Positions 16,997 through 24,988 of a stretch of 64,000 nt of DNA are shown here, one piece after another (the first letter of the stretch is position 1; each line of letters opens with the position of its first letter). Source of the DNA: JAMIFN01 sp964544605 (GTDB taxonomy: Bacteria > Pseudomonadota > Gammaproteobacteria > Burkholderiales > Burkholderiaceae_C); the NCBI GenBank assembly GCA_964544605.1, contig CAZJBX010000009.1:1-64000 (forward strand). Reading direction: 5' to 3'. The notes under the pieces were generated by a model, which was not told where the DNA came from, did not search any database, and worked only from the letters and a program-made list of their open reading frames with translations. The translations under genes were made by a program, and so were the position numbers.

Positions 16997-17896
16997 ATGA
17001 ACAGCCCAAGCCCCACCCCTGACATCGCCGCCATACTTGAGCGCATCGCGCAAGAGTTGGCCCAAACCAATGCCCTGTTGGCGCAAAGCCTGCCTCGGCC
17101 CGCCGTTGCGCCCGATTGGCGCGCTGCCATAGCTTGGCGTTGGCAGCAGCGCCAAGGGCAAAAGCTGTTGCAACCTGTGCAGCACCTCAGCCGCATCCGC
17201 CTCGATGCCCTGCAAGCGATTGAAGAGCAAAAACAGCGCCTGCTGCAAAACACGCAATACTTTGTGGCCGGCAAGCCCGCCAACCATGTGCTGCTCTCGG
17301 GCGCGCGCGGCACGGGGAAATCATCCTTGATCAAGGCCGTGTTGCAAGAGTTGGCGGGCCAAGGCTTGCGCCTCATTGAAGTGGACAAAGACGATTTGAT
17401 TGACCTGCCCGAAATTGTGGAATTGGTGGCTGATCGCCCTGAAAAATTCATCATCTACTGCGATGACATGAGCTTTGAGGCGGGTGAAACCCAATACAAA
17501 CCCTTGAAGTCGGTGCTCGACGGTTCAATTGCCGCCACCAGCAGCAATGTGCTGGTTTACGCCACCAGCAACCGCCGCCACCTATTGCCCGAGACCATGA
17601 AGGACAACCAAAGCTACCAGCACAGTGACGACGGCGAACTGCACCCCGGCGAAGCGGTGGAAGAAAAAATCTCGCTCTCTGAGCGCTTTGGCCTGTGGCT
17701 GAGCTTCTACACCTTCAGCCAAGAGGAATACCTGGCCGTGGCCAAGCATTGGCTGGGCGAATTTGGCGCAGATGCGGCGCAAATTGAGGCGGCGCGGGCC
17801 GATGCTCTACTCTGGGCGCTCACGCGCGGCTCGCGCTCAGGCCGTGTGGCGCGGCAATTTGCTTTGGACTGGGCCGCCCAACACGGCACAAACTAG
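16997..17896 (+). CDS. DUF815 family AAA-type ATPase
   Basis: A 299-aa cytoplasmic P-loop ATPase. Walker A is GARGTGKSSL near residue 103, and IIYCDDMSFE near 157 serves as Walker B. KSVLDGSIAATSSNVLVYATSNRRHLLPE contains the sensor-type Asn, and ETMKDNQ and ERFGLWLSFY are DUF815 hallmarks. The N-terminal ~80 residues are helical. ATG at 16997 gives the expected length. The family's role is not established, and no neighbour suggests one. Confidence 0.9.
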   Translation: MNSPSPTPDIAAILERIAQELAQTNALLAQSLPRPAVAPDWRAAIAWRWQQRQGQKLLQPVQHLSRIRLDALQAIEEQKQRLLQNTQYFVAGKPANHVLLSGARGTGKSSLIKAVLQELAGQGLRLIEVDKDDLIDLPEIVELVADRPEKFIIYCDDMSFEAGETQYKPLKSVLDGSIAATSSNVLVYATSNRRHLLPETMKDNQSYQHSDDGELHPGEAVEEKISLSERFGLWLSFYTFSQEEYLAVAKHWLGEFGADAAQIEAARADALLWALTRGSRSGRVARQFALDWAAQHGTN

Positions 17897-17993
17897 GGTT
17901 TTTACTAGGTGCGGCTTGCCCACTATGCACGCGGCAAAGGCCGCCGCACCGCCATAATGGAAACTTTTAAAACGATTGGATTGGACGAAAGCC

Positions 17994-18590
17994 ATGAAAC
18001 GACTCCTTACCACTGCTGTACTGGCTGGCCTTGTGGCCACCCCCGTCTTGGCGCAAGATGCGCAAGAAGCCCAAGTGGATGACATTTACGGCGAGCTGGC
18101 CTACACGCGCCTGAAAGTTGACAGCGATTTGCTCAGCAAAAAAGCCGAACCTACGATGCTGCGCGGCGTATTGGGTAAAGGCTTCACGCCTTGGCTCAAT
18201 GGTGAGCTGATGCTGGGCATCGGCCTCAATGATGCCAGCGCCACCTTGGCTCCTGGCCTTGCCGCTGGTTCGCAAACCGAGGCCAAATCACAAGAGCTGA
18301 AAACCTTGCTGGGCCTGTATGCCACCCCCACTGTGAAGTTGGGTGAAAAGGGCAAAGTTTTTGCCCGTGTGGGTTGGGCCAATACCACCACCAGTGATGT
18401 CAAAATTCCTGGGGCTGGCACGATTCGCACAGAGCGCCTGCTGAAAAAACACGACAGCCTGTCTTACGGCGCAGGTGCTGCTTTCAATCTGAACGAGAGC
18501 TTTAGCCTGGGCATGGACTATATGGTCTATTACAAACGCAAAGACGAAAAAGTCGATGGCGTGAGCTTCAGCTTGGGCTACCGCTTCTAA
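17994..18590 (+). CDS. Outer-membrane beta-barrel protein (porin/OmpA-barrel type)
   Basis: A 198-aa exported protein. The signal peptide MKRLLTTAVLAGLVATPVLA is followed by alternating amphipathic strands (IYGELAYTRLKV, LMLGIGLND, GKVFARVGWA, SLSYGAGAAFNL, FSLGMDYMVYY). It ends FSLGYRF with a C-terminal Phe, the usual outer-membrane barrel insertion signal. An eight-stranded barrel is likely. No ligand can be inferred. A strong terminator follows at 18618-18645. Confidence 0.85.
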   Translation: MKRLLTTAVLAGLVATPVLAQDAQEAQVDDIYGELAYTRLKVDSDLLSKKAEPTMLRGVLGKGFTPWLNGELMLGIGLNDASATLAPGLAAGSQTEAKSQELKTLLGLYATPTVKLGEKGKVFARVGWANTTTSDVKIPGAGTIRTERLLKKHDSLSYGAGAAFNLNESFSLGMDYMVYYKRKDEKVDGVSFSLGYRF

Positions 18591-18617
18591 GCACAGCCTG
18601 CTGCCCAGCCAGCCGAA

Positions 18618-18645
18618 AACGCGAGGCCATGCTTCGCGTTTTTTT
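18618..18645 (+). terminator. Rho-independent terminator after the barrel gene
   Basis: A 10-bp stem AACGCGAGGC/GCTTCGCGTT (one G-U pair) with loop CAT is followed by a run of seven T (18639-18645), 27 bp after the stop codon. Confidence 0.85.
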
Positions 18646-18702
18646 ATGCCCGCTTTTTGCGCTTGGCAGGCGGGCTGCGCGAGTGCGAGACAATAGCGGC
18701 TT

Positions 18703-19149
18703 ATGCATACGAAAAAAATCACCGAGGTCGCTGTAGGTATTTTGCTGCGGCCAGATGGCCCTGTTTTATTCACCAGCCGCCCTGAGGGCAAGCCCTATGC
18801 GGGCTATTGGGAATTCCCCGGCGGCAAGCTGGAGGCGGGCGAAAGCCTAGCGCAAGCGCTGGCGCGTGAGCTGCATGAGGAGCTGGGCATCCGCATTGAA
18901 ACGGCCCCGCCTTGGCGCGTGACCGAGCACGCTTACGAACATGCCCATGTGCGCCTGCATTGGTTCAAGGTGCTGGCTTGGCAGGGCGAGCTGCAAATGC
19001 GCGAGGGCCAAGCGGCGCAGTGGCAAAGTCTGCCGCCGCAAATTGAACCGATATTGCCCGGTGCTTGGCCGGTGCTCGATTGGCTGCAAGCCGAAGCCGA
19101 TGCGGGCCAACTGTGGCCGCAAGATGAGGAGGGCCAGCGCCATGCCTGA
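18703..19149 (+). CDS. mutT: MutT-like Nudix hydrolase (8-oxo-dGTP diphosphatase type)
   Basis: A 148-aa Nudix protein. The Nudix box is complete: GGKLEAGESLAQALARELHE continuing into ELGI (near residues 47-70), matching Gx5Ex7REUxEExGU. Early segments VAVGILLRPDG and YWEFPGGK match MutT, which removes 8-oxo-dGTP from the nucleotide pool. The stop codon overlaps the start of the next gene by 8 bp, so the two are translationally coupled. Confidence 0.88.
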   Translation: MHTKKITEVAVGILLRPDGPVLFTSRPEGKPYAGYWEFPGGKLEAGESLAQALARELHEELGIRIETAPPWRVTEHAYEHAHVRLHWFKVLAWQGELQMREGQAAQWQSLPPQIEPILPGAWPVLDWLQAEADAGQLWPQDEEGQRHA

Positions 19150-19915
19150 GCTGGAAGATTGGGACGAGAGCCTGCCGGGGGTCAGTATTTCAGAGGGCGA
19201 CGGCCTGCGCTATTTGCACCTGGGCGACACGCCGTGGATACAAGGGGCCATGCGCCTGCGAAAACCCCAGCATGTGGAGCTGCAATATGTGCAGCGCATG
19301 TTGGCTTGGCTGCTGTGGCATGAGGCCGTGGATGCCCCCACTGTGGCGGCCCTGCGCACGGTGCAACTGGGCTTGGGCGCGGCCAGCCTCACCAAGTTCT
19401 GCGGCAAAACCTTGGGCAGCAACAATTTGGCCATTGAAATCAACGCCCAAGTGGTGGCCGCCTGCCGCACTTGGTTTGCCTTGGGGCCAGACGAGCCGCG
19501 CAACCAAGTTTGGCTTTGCGATGCGCAAGACTGGCTGCAAGCGCCGCAGGGCAAAAACCAAGCCGATGCCCTGATGGTGGACTTGTACGACCACGAAGCC
19601 GCCGCGCCCGTGCTGGATGGCCCCAGCTTTTACCGCCTCTGCCACGAGGCCCTGACCGAGCACGGCATCCTCAGCGTCAATCTTTTTGGCCGCGACCACA
19701 GCTTTGATGCCAGCCTCAAGCGCATCGCCGCCGTCTTTGGGCCCAATCGGGTCTGGCACTTCAAACCCACGGTGGAAGGCAATGCCATTGTGCTGGCCAG
19801 CAAAAGCCTGCCGCTGCCGCCGCAAGAGCTGCTGGAGCGCCGCTGCGTCGATTTGCAAAACCTGTTTGGCTTCAACACCAAATCGTGGTTGAAGGCGATC
19901 AAGCCCGCGCTTTAA
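19142..19915 (+). CDS. Spermidine synthase-like SAM-binding protein
   Basis: A 257-aa protein with the spermidine-synthase/methyltransferase fold. VQLGLGAASLTKFCGKTLG is the glycine-rich nucleotide-binding loop, AIEINAQVVAACRTWF the acidic strand after it, and ADALMVDLYDHEAAAP the loop holding catalytic acidic residues. The length fits the short spermidine-synthase-like family without the N-terminal tetramerisation domain. The real substrate is unknown; a polyamine role should not be assumed. ATG at 19142 overlaps mutT by 8 bp. Confidence 0.8.
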   Translation: MPELEDWDESLPGVSISEGDGLRYLHLGDTPWIQGAMRLRKPQHVELQYVQRMLAWLLWHEAVDAPTVAALRTVQLGLGAASLTKFCGKTLGSNNLAIEINAQVVAACRTWFALGPDEPRNQVWLCDAQDWLQAPQGKNQADALMVDLYDHEAAAPVLDGPSFYRLCHEALTEHGILSVNLFGRDHSFDASLKRIAAVFGPNRVWHFKPTVEGNAIVLASKSLPLPPQELLERRCVDLQNLFGFNTKSWLKAIKPAL

Positions 19916-19924
19916 ACGGCCTTG

Positions 19925-21211
19925 TCATACAGCGCCGTCATACAGCGCCTTCACGCAGCGGGCTATGCTGGCCACGCCCTTGGCCAGCACCTCAGGGCTT
20001 TGCGCGTAGCTCATGCGAATGCACTCATGCGCGTGCGGGTAGTTGGCCACATCCATGCCAGGGAAGTAAAACTCACCGGGCACCACCAAAGTGCCCTCGG
20101 CCTTGAGCTGGGCATATAGCTGGCTGCTGGGCACGGGCAGACCCACAAAGCGCAGCCACAAAAAGAAGGCCCCTTCTGGCTGGTGAATTTGTAGCGGGTA
20201 GCCCGCCAGCGCCTTTTGCAGCAAGCCCACGGCCAGCGCCGCGCGCTCTTGGTAATAGGGCCGAATCACATCTTGCGAAAGCTGCCACAAACTGCCCGCC
20301 CCATCGTGCGCCAACATGGGCCGCACCAAGCTGGCGGCCATGCGGCTGGGGGCCAAACTCAGCACCGCATTCAAGGCGCTGATGCGGGCAATCACCTCAG
20401 GCGCAGCCACCACAATGCCTGTGCGTAAACTGGGCAAACCCGTTTTAGACAGGCTAAAGCAATAAATATGGTGGGGCTGCCAGCGCAGCGCCACGGGCTT
20501 GAACAAAATATTCGGAAAGGGCGCGCCATAGGCGTAATCCACAATCAGCGGGATGCCCTGCGCGGCGGCCAGTGCGCTCAGGCGCTCTATCTCCTCATCC
20601 TCCAGCACATTGCCGCTGGGGTTGGTCGGGCGTGAGCAGCATATCGCGCCCACATCCCCGCGCGCCAGCAGGCGCTTCACCTCAGCAAAATCAATGCGGT
20701 ATTTGAAAAACCCCGCCCTGCCCTGCCAAGTGCTGGGCTCAATGCGCGGCTGCGCCGCCACAAAATGCGGCGCATCCACATGCACATCGGCATAGCCCAA
20801 ATACTCTGGCACCAAAGGCAGCAAAATCTGCCGCTGCCCGCCTTGGCCGTCATCGCCTGAAAACAAATTGAACAAATAGAAAAACGCATTCTGCGAACCA
20901 TTGCTCAGGGCCACATGCTCTGGCCCAATGCCCCAACCGTATTGGCGGTTGAAGAAATCGGCCAAAGTCTGCAAAAACGCCGCATCGCCCTGTGAGCCCG
21001 AATAGGCCGAGGCCGCATCCATAAAACCCTTGGCCCCCAGCGCCTCATAGGCCGCGCCATAAGCGGCCTCCACCGCCGCAATGCGGGCGGGGTTGCCGCC
21101 GCCCAGCATGGCCTCAATCTGCCCGCCAGACTGCGCCAAAGCCAAATCATCCATCAGCAGCAAAGCCCCTGTTTTCTGGCTGAACTTTTGCCCAAACTTC
21201 GACAACTGCAT
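19925..21211 (-). CDS. avtA: Valine--pyruvate aminotransferase
   Basis: PLP-dependent transaminase exchanging amino groups between valine and pyruvate (alanine and 2-oxoisovalerate). The 428-aa protein begins with the AvtA-specific LSKFGQKFSQKTGALLLMDD and MLGGGNPARI. SRPTNPSGNVLEDEE is the cofactor-binding Asn loop, VDYAYGAPFPN holds the PLP-contacting Asp, and FSLSKTGLPSLRTGI holds the PLP lysine. A 13-bp tandem duplication lies over its last codons (19924-19949). Confidence 0.9.
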   Translation of the reverse strand: MQLSKFGQKFSQKTGALLLMDDLALAQSGGQIEAMLGGGNPARIAAVEAAYGAAYEALGAKGFMDAASAYSGSQGDAAFLQTLADFFNRQYGWGIGPEHVALSNGSQNAFFYLFNLFSGDDGQGGQRQILLPLVPEYLGYADVHVDAPHFVAAQPRIEPSTWQGRAGFFKYRIDFAEVKRLLARGDVGAICCSRPTNPSGNVLEDEEIERLSALAAAQGIPLIVDYAYGAPFPNILFKPVALRWQPHHIYCFSLSKTGLPSLRTGIVVAAPEVIARISALNAVLSLAPSRMAASLVRPMLAHDGAGSLWQLSQDVIRPYYQERAALAVGLLQKALAGYPLQIHQPEGAFFLWLRFVGLPVPSSQLYAQLKAEGTLVVPGEFYFPGMDVANYPHAHECIRMSYAQSPEVLAKGVASIARCVKALYDGAV

Positions 21212-21242
21212 CTCTACTTCCTTTAAAACCCCGCAACGCGGC

Positions 21243-22961
21243 CTAAAAGCCCTCTACCGCCTGCACCAGCAATTGCAACTTGCGTTGATTGCGCCACTCA
21301 TTCGCATCCAACTGGTAGGCCAGCTTCACCTCTTGCGGCAGGCTATCGGCGCGGCCAAACCAAATCGCATCCCACTCTTGGCCGTCAATTTGCAGGCGCA
21401 GCTTGCTGTGGTTCTGCGCCTGCCCCACCAAACGCTGCTCCAGCACCCGCGCCGTATTGCTGAACACGGGCGGCGCAAAACCCTGCCCCCACACCTGCTG
21501 CGCCAGGCTGTCGTACACATCCAGCCGCATCTCCTCGGCACGCAAAGGCCCATCTGTCAGCAGCTTTTGCGCCAGCGCCTCAGGCGAGAGCAAGTCGGCT
21601 GCCACCTGCTGCCAGGCCGCCTCAAAAGCGGGCAACTGCGCACGCTCCAAAGTGCAGCCTGCCGCCATCGCATGGCCGCCAAAACGCAGCAAGACCCCTG
21701 GGGCGCGCTTGGCCAGCAAATCCAAAGCATCGCGCAAATGAAAACCCGCAATCGAGCGCCCAGAACCTTTCAGTAAGTGGGCACTCCCTTCAGCACCAGA
21801 TGCTGCAAACACAAAGGTCGGCCTGTGCAAGCGGTCTTTTACCCGCGCTGCCACAATGCCCACCACCCCTTCATGAAAACCCTCATCAAACAGCACCAGC
21901 GCAGGCGGCAGCGCCGCATCTTGCGCCTGCAAAGCCGCTAACGCTTGCATGGCCTGCTCCTGCATCTCATGCTGCAAACTTTGGCGCTCTTGGTTGAAGC
22001 TGTTGAGCGCCTCGGCCCACTCTTGTGCCTGCGCCGCATCATCGGTGCGCAGGCACTCAATGCCCACACGCATATCGGCCAAACGCCCCGCCGCATTGAT
22101 GCGTGGGCCAATTGCAAAGCCCAAATCTTGTGTGCTCAACTGCGCCGCCTGCTTGCCCGCAATATGCAGTAAAGCGTGCAAGCCAGCGGGCATCTTGCCC
22201 TGCCGCATCAGCGCCACACCGTGCGCCACCAAGCGGCGGTTATTCGCATCCAGCGGCACCACATCGGCCACCGTGCCCAAGGCCACCAGAGGCAACAGCG
22301 GGCCAAAATTGGGCTGGCTCTGGGCGCTGAACGCCCCCGCCTCGCGCAGCGCCTTACGCAAAGCCAGCAGCAGGTAAAAAGCTACCCCCACCCCCGCCAA
22401 ATTTTTGCTGGCAAAGCCGCAGCCCGGCTGGTTGGGGTTCAATATCGCCTCGGCCTGCGGCAGCACGGCGGCGGGCAAATGGTGGTCGGTAATCAACACC
22501 TGCAAACCCAGCGCCTGGGCACGGGCCACGCCCGCCACGCTGGCAATGCCGTTGTCCACCGTCAGCAGCACCGCAGCGCCCGTGGCCGCCACCCGCTCGC
22601 TAATGGCGGGGGTCAAGCCATAGCCATCCACCATGCGGTCGGGCACGGTGTAATCCACCTGCTCAAAACCCAGCAGCGCCAAACCCCGCAGCAGCACCGC
22701 GCAGGCCGTGGCGCCATCGCAATCGTAGTCCGCCACAATGCAAATCTTGCGCTGCGCCGCCCGCGCCGCCAGCAGCAAGCCCACAGCGGCATCCATACCC
22801 AGCAGGCCATCGGGTGCAAGCAAATGCGCCAAACCCATATCCAGCTCAGCGGCCGTTTGCACGCCACGGTTGGCAAACAAACGCGCCAACAAAGGCGGCT
22901 GGCCGGCTTGCTCTAAAGCCCAAGCTGCGTGGGGAGAAGGGGAGCGGGTGATGATCTGCAT
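21243..22961 (-). CDS. recJ: Single-stranded-DNA-specific exonuclease RecJ
   Basis: 5'-3' ssDNA exonuclease of the DHH family used in RecF-pathway recombination and mismatch repair. The 572-aa length is standard. The phosphoesterase motifs are present: VADYDCDGATACAVL (motif I), LTVDNGIAS (motif II), ITDHHLP (DHH motif III) and, later, PRINAAGRLADM (DHHA1 side). GFHEGVVGIVAARVKD and RFGGHAMAAGCTL mark the C-terminal DHHA1 domain. It is on the same strand as avtA, with its stop 31 bp upstream of the avtA start. Confidence 0.95.
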   Translation of the reverse strand: MQIITRSPSPHAAWALEQAGQPPLLARLFANRGVQTAAELDMGLAHLLAPDGLLGMDAAVGLLLAARAAQRKICIVADYDCDGATACAVLLRGLALLGFEQVDYTVPDRMVDGYGLTPAISERVAATGAAVLLTVDNGIASVAGVARAQALGLQVLITDHHLPAAVLPQAEAILNPNQPGCGFASKNLAGVGVAFYLLLALRKALREAGAFSAQSQPNFGPLLPLVALGTVADVVPLDANNRRLVAHGVALMRQGKMPAGLHALLHIAGKQAAQLSTQDLGFAIGPRINAAGRLADMRVGIECLRTDDAAQAQEWAEALNSFNQERQSLQHEMQEQAMQALAALQAQDAALPPALVLFDEGFHEGVVGIVAARVKDRLHRPTFVFAASGAEGSAHLLKGSGRSIAGFHLRDALDLLAKRAPGVLLRFGGHAMAAGCTLERAQLPAFEAAWQQVAADLLSPEALAQKLLTDGPLRAEEMRLDVYDSLAQQVWGQGFAPPVFSNTARVLEQRLVGQAQNHSKLRLQIDGQEWDAIWFGRADSLPQEVKLAYQLDANEWRNQRKLQLLVQAVEGF

Positions 22962-23040
22962 GGGCGCAATTATGCGGGCCTTCCTACCCCCGTCATGGCG
23001 AAGGTTCTTTAGATCCTGTGGCCATCCCTTGCCGTATGGC

Positions 23041-23304
23041 GTGCGGCGCTCTGCGCCGCTTTAGATCAAGTGCCGAAATGAGGGCGGGAAGCCCAAAGCG
23101 CCGTCAAACGGCGCACTCCAAAATACCTGCCTTGCAGCCCAAGATTGCCACGGCAGGCTGCGCCCGCCTCTGGAGTGCGGCGCTCTGCGCCGCTTTAGAT
23201 CAAGTGCCGAAATGAGTGCGGGAAGCTCAAAGCGCCGTCAAACGGCGCACTCCAAAATACCTGCCTTGCAACACAGGATTGCCACGGCAGGCTGCGCCCG
23301 CCTC
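23041..23304. repeat. Tandem duplicate of a 130-bp structured repeat
   Basis: Two copies, 23041-23170 and 23175-23304, are spaced with a 134-bp period and differ at only a few positions (for example 'agggcgggaagccc' versus 'agtgcgggaagctc'). Each holds two hairpins, GCGGCGC-TCT-GCGCCGC and GCGCCGT-CAA-ACGGCGC, and is bounded by GGAGTGCGG...GGCGCACTCC. They are too long and too few to be CRISPR repeats. Confidence 0.85.
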
Positions 23305-23338
23305 GCCAGATGGGGTTTGTTGGGCTGCGCACATTCTC

Positions 23339-23366
23339 GTAGGGGCGTTGCATGCAACGCCCCTAC
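23339..23366. repeat. REP-like palindrome, family 1, copy 3
   Basis: A perfect 28-bp palindrome consisting of GTAGGGGCGTTGCA and its reverse complement, the same GTAGGGGCG...CGCCCCTAC design as the copies at 17-40 and 129-152. Confidence 0.85.
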
Positions 23367-23443
23367 TGAGTCACAGCAATGACAGCATTTGTTAAGCACA
23401 GCACAGGCCTTTATGATGGGCAGCCTAGACACAGGAGATAGGC

Positions 23444-24148
23444 ATGAGTTTGAGTTTTCCGCAAGATTTTCCCATCAGCAAAAAGTGGCCGCCGCAGCAC
23501 CCCGAGCGATTGCAGCTTTATAGCTTGCTGACGCCGAATGGCCAGAAGGTGAGTGTGGCGCTGGAGGAAATGGGCATTCCTTACGAGAGCCACACCATCA
23601 ACATCATGGCCGATGAGCAGTTTGCGCCTGAGTTTTTGCAGATTTGCCCGAACAATAAAATCCCCGCCATCATTGACCCGCATGGCCCCAATGGGCAGGC
23701 TTTGGCTTTGTTTGAGTCAGGCGCGATTTTGATTTATTTGGCCGAAAAAACGGGGCAGTTTTTGCCGCAAGATGCCGCTGGGCGCTACACCTGTTTGCAG
23801 TGGCTGATGTGGCAAATGGGTGGCGTGGGGCCGATGTTTGGCCAAGTGGGTTTTTTCCACAAATACGCGGGCAAAGATTGGGAGGACAAGCGCCCCCTGG
23901 CCCGCTATGCGAATGAGGGCCGCCGCCTGCTGGGTGTGCTGGACAAAGAGCTGGCGCAGCGCGAGTGGCTGGCGGGCGATTACAGCATTGCCGATATGGC
24001 GGTGCTGCCCTGGGTGCGGAATTTGGTGGCGCATTACGGCGCGGGTGATTTGGTCGGCATGGCTGATTTCAAGCAGGTGCAGCGGGCGCTCAGTGCATTT
24101 GAGGCGCGGCCTGCGGTGGCGAGGGTATTGGCTGAAGCGGGCCGTTAA
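23444..24148 (+). CDS. Glutathione S-transferase family protein (YfcG/Ure2p-like)
   Basis: A 234-aa cytosolic protein. The thioredoxin-fold N-domain begins near residue 22 (LYSLLTPNGQKVSVALEEM), with PNGQK in place of a catalytic Cys. NNKIPAIID is the cis-Pro loop, and LFESGAILIYLAEKTG is the glutathione-binding ES motif. The helical C-domain has WLAGDYSIADMAVLPWV. This pattern is that of glutathione-dependent disulfide-bond oxidoreductases of the YfcG group. The stop codon lies inside the left end of an inverted repeat (24147-24275). Confidence 0.88.
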   Translation: MSLSFPQDFPISKKWPPQHPERLQLYSLLTPNGQKVSVALEEMGIPYESHTINIMADEQFAPEFLQICPNNKIPAIIDPHGPNGQALALFESGAILIYLAEKTGQFLPQDAAGRYTCLQWLMWQMGGVGPMFGQVGFFHKYAGKDWEDKRPLARYANEGRRLLGVLDKELAQREWLAGDYSIADMAVLPWVRNLVAHYGAGDLVGMADFKQVQRALSAFEARPAVARVLAEAGR

Positions 24149-24275
24149 TTTTTGCGGGCAGGCATCTGCGGGCTTGGGCGGTCTGCGGTGTTGCAAATCC
24201 TCACCATAGCAAGACTATGGCTGCGGTTTGCGCCTAGCATCCCACGCCAATCCGCAGCGCTTGCACGCAAAAATT
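24147..24275. repeat. 129-bp imperfect inverted repeat overlapping the gst stop codon
   Basis: The left end AATTTTTGCG (24147-24156) is exactly complementary to the right end CGCAAAAATT (24266-24275). The arms keep pairing through GCAxGCxxxTGCGGxxTTGG-type blocks. The centre is a perfect hairpin CCATAG-CAAGA-CTATGG (24204-24220). Such a long hairpin could be a MITE-like element or a transcript end structure for gst. Confidence 0.65.
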
Positions 24276-24308
24276 GCAGTCAGCAGCGATACGAAGCAGG
24301 TTCAAGCG

Positions 24309-24596
24309 CTATAGGTGTAGGTAAGGGTCTTGTTTTTGGTGAAGGATTCGAACGACTGTTAGGGCCGCTTCATCAAGCAAGAAAAAAATCACATGAGAGC
24401 CGCACAAGTATTTTTTGAACTCTGGCGATACTTCGCAGGGGCGGCCCAGCCTAGAGCCAGTGGCCAAGTTGTTGCAGGCATTCCAGATGCTTTCTGTGTA
24501 TTTATCGGCCCTGTCCGCCCCCCATATTTCAGCGCCATAGTCCCAAATATCGCTCAGGTCATCGCTTGCCGCAGGGGTCAATAAGAGGCGTTTCAT
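24309..24596 (-). CDS. parE: ParE/RelE-superfamily toxin
   Basis: A 95-aa toxin of the ParE type. It begins LLLTPAASDDLSDIWDYGAEIWG, has SRLGRPCEVSPEFKKYLCGSH in the middle and ends with VVRILHQKQDPYLHL, matching the usual A..DL..I..Y start and the V.IlHqrmd end. The ATG lies 3 bp after the antitoxin stop, so the two genes are co-transcribed and probably translationally coupled. Chromosomal ParE proteins usually poison DNA gyrase; that activity is inferred from the family. Confidence 0.88.
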   Translation of the reverse strand: MKRLLLTPAASDDLSDIWDYGAEIWGADRADKYTESIWNACNNLATGSRLGRPCEVSPEFKKYLCGSHVIFFLLDEAALTVVRILHQKQDPYLHL

Positions 24597-24599
24597 TCT

Positions 24600-24848
24600 T
24601 TATTTTTCAAAGAATGTGGCTCGTTTCTTCGCCTTGAACGCCTCGAAGTCCAGGGGTTGGGGCTGGCCTGATGCAAGCCCTTGGGCCAGCTCTTTTTTTA
24701 GCATTTGCACCTTGGCTTCATGCTCCTCCAAGAGCCTTAGGCCCGCTCGCACGACATCGCTAGCCGAACCATAGCGGCCCTGCTGAACCTGAACATCAAT
24801 GAAATCCACAAAATGCGCCCCAAGAGCGACAGAAGTCGTGCGGCTCAT
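24600..24848 (-). CDS. parD: ParD-family antitoxin
   Basis: An 82-aa antitoxin with a ribbon-helix-helix start (SRTTSVALGAHFVDFIDVQV and YGSASDVVRAGLRLLEE) and a disordered, charged C-terminus ending DFEAFKAKKRATFFEK that should wrap the toxin. ATG at 24848 has GGAG upstream and is preferred over an earlier in-frame start. The RHH protein normally represses its own operon. Confidence 0.88.
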   Translation of the reverse strand: MSRTTSVALGAHFVDFIDVQVQQGRYGSASDVVRAGLRLLEEHEAKVQMLKKELAQGLASGQPQPLDFEAFKAKKRATFFEK

Positions 24849-24944
24849 AGCCTGCTCCAGTGTTACCAACAAGTAACAAATTTTAACAATCTGTGCTTTT
24901 CAGGCAAGCGCGTTGAGGCAGCTCAAAGCTCGTTGGGCTTGGGT

Positions 24945-24977
24945 AAAAAGAAAAGTGTGGCCACAAACTGCGGCCAC
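24945..24977 (-). terminator. Possible terminator after the aldehyde dehydrogenase gene
   Basis: On the minus strand a GTGGCC/GGCCAC stem with a 9-nt loop is followed by ACTTTTCTTTTT. The stem is short and the T-run interrupted, so this is a moderate call. Confidence 0.4.
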
Positions 24978-24988
24978 AAGCCGCTGCC

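Larger units (their letters stand above)
22962..23443. other. Gene-free repeat region between recJ and gst
   Basis: About 480 bp without a credible gene. It holds two tandem 130-bp repeats (23041-23170 and 23175-23304) and a perfect 28-bp palindrome (23339-23366). The gst promoter must lie in the last ~75 bp. TTGTTGGGCTG just before the palindrome (from about 23318) also occurs at the left edge of the window next to the same palindrome family. Confidence 0.8.

Noticed and set aside
23041..23304. CRISPR-like array
   Set aside because: There are only two units of 130 bp with a 4-bp gap, no variable spacers and no cas genes.
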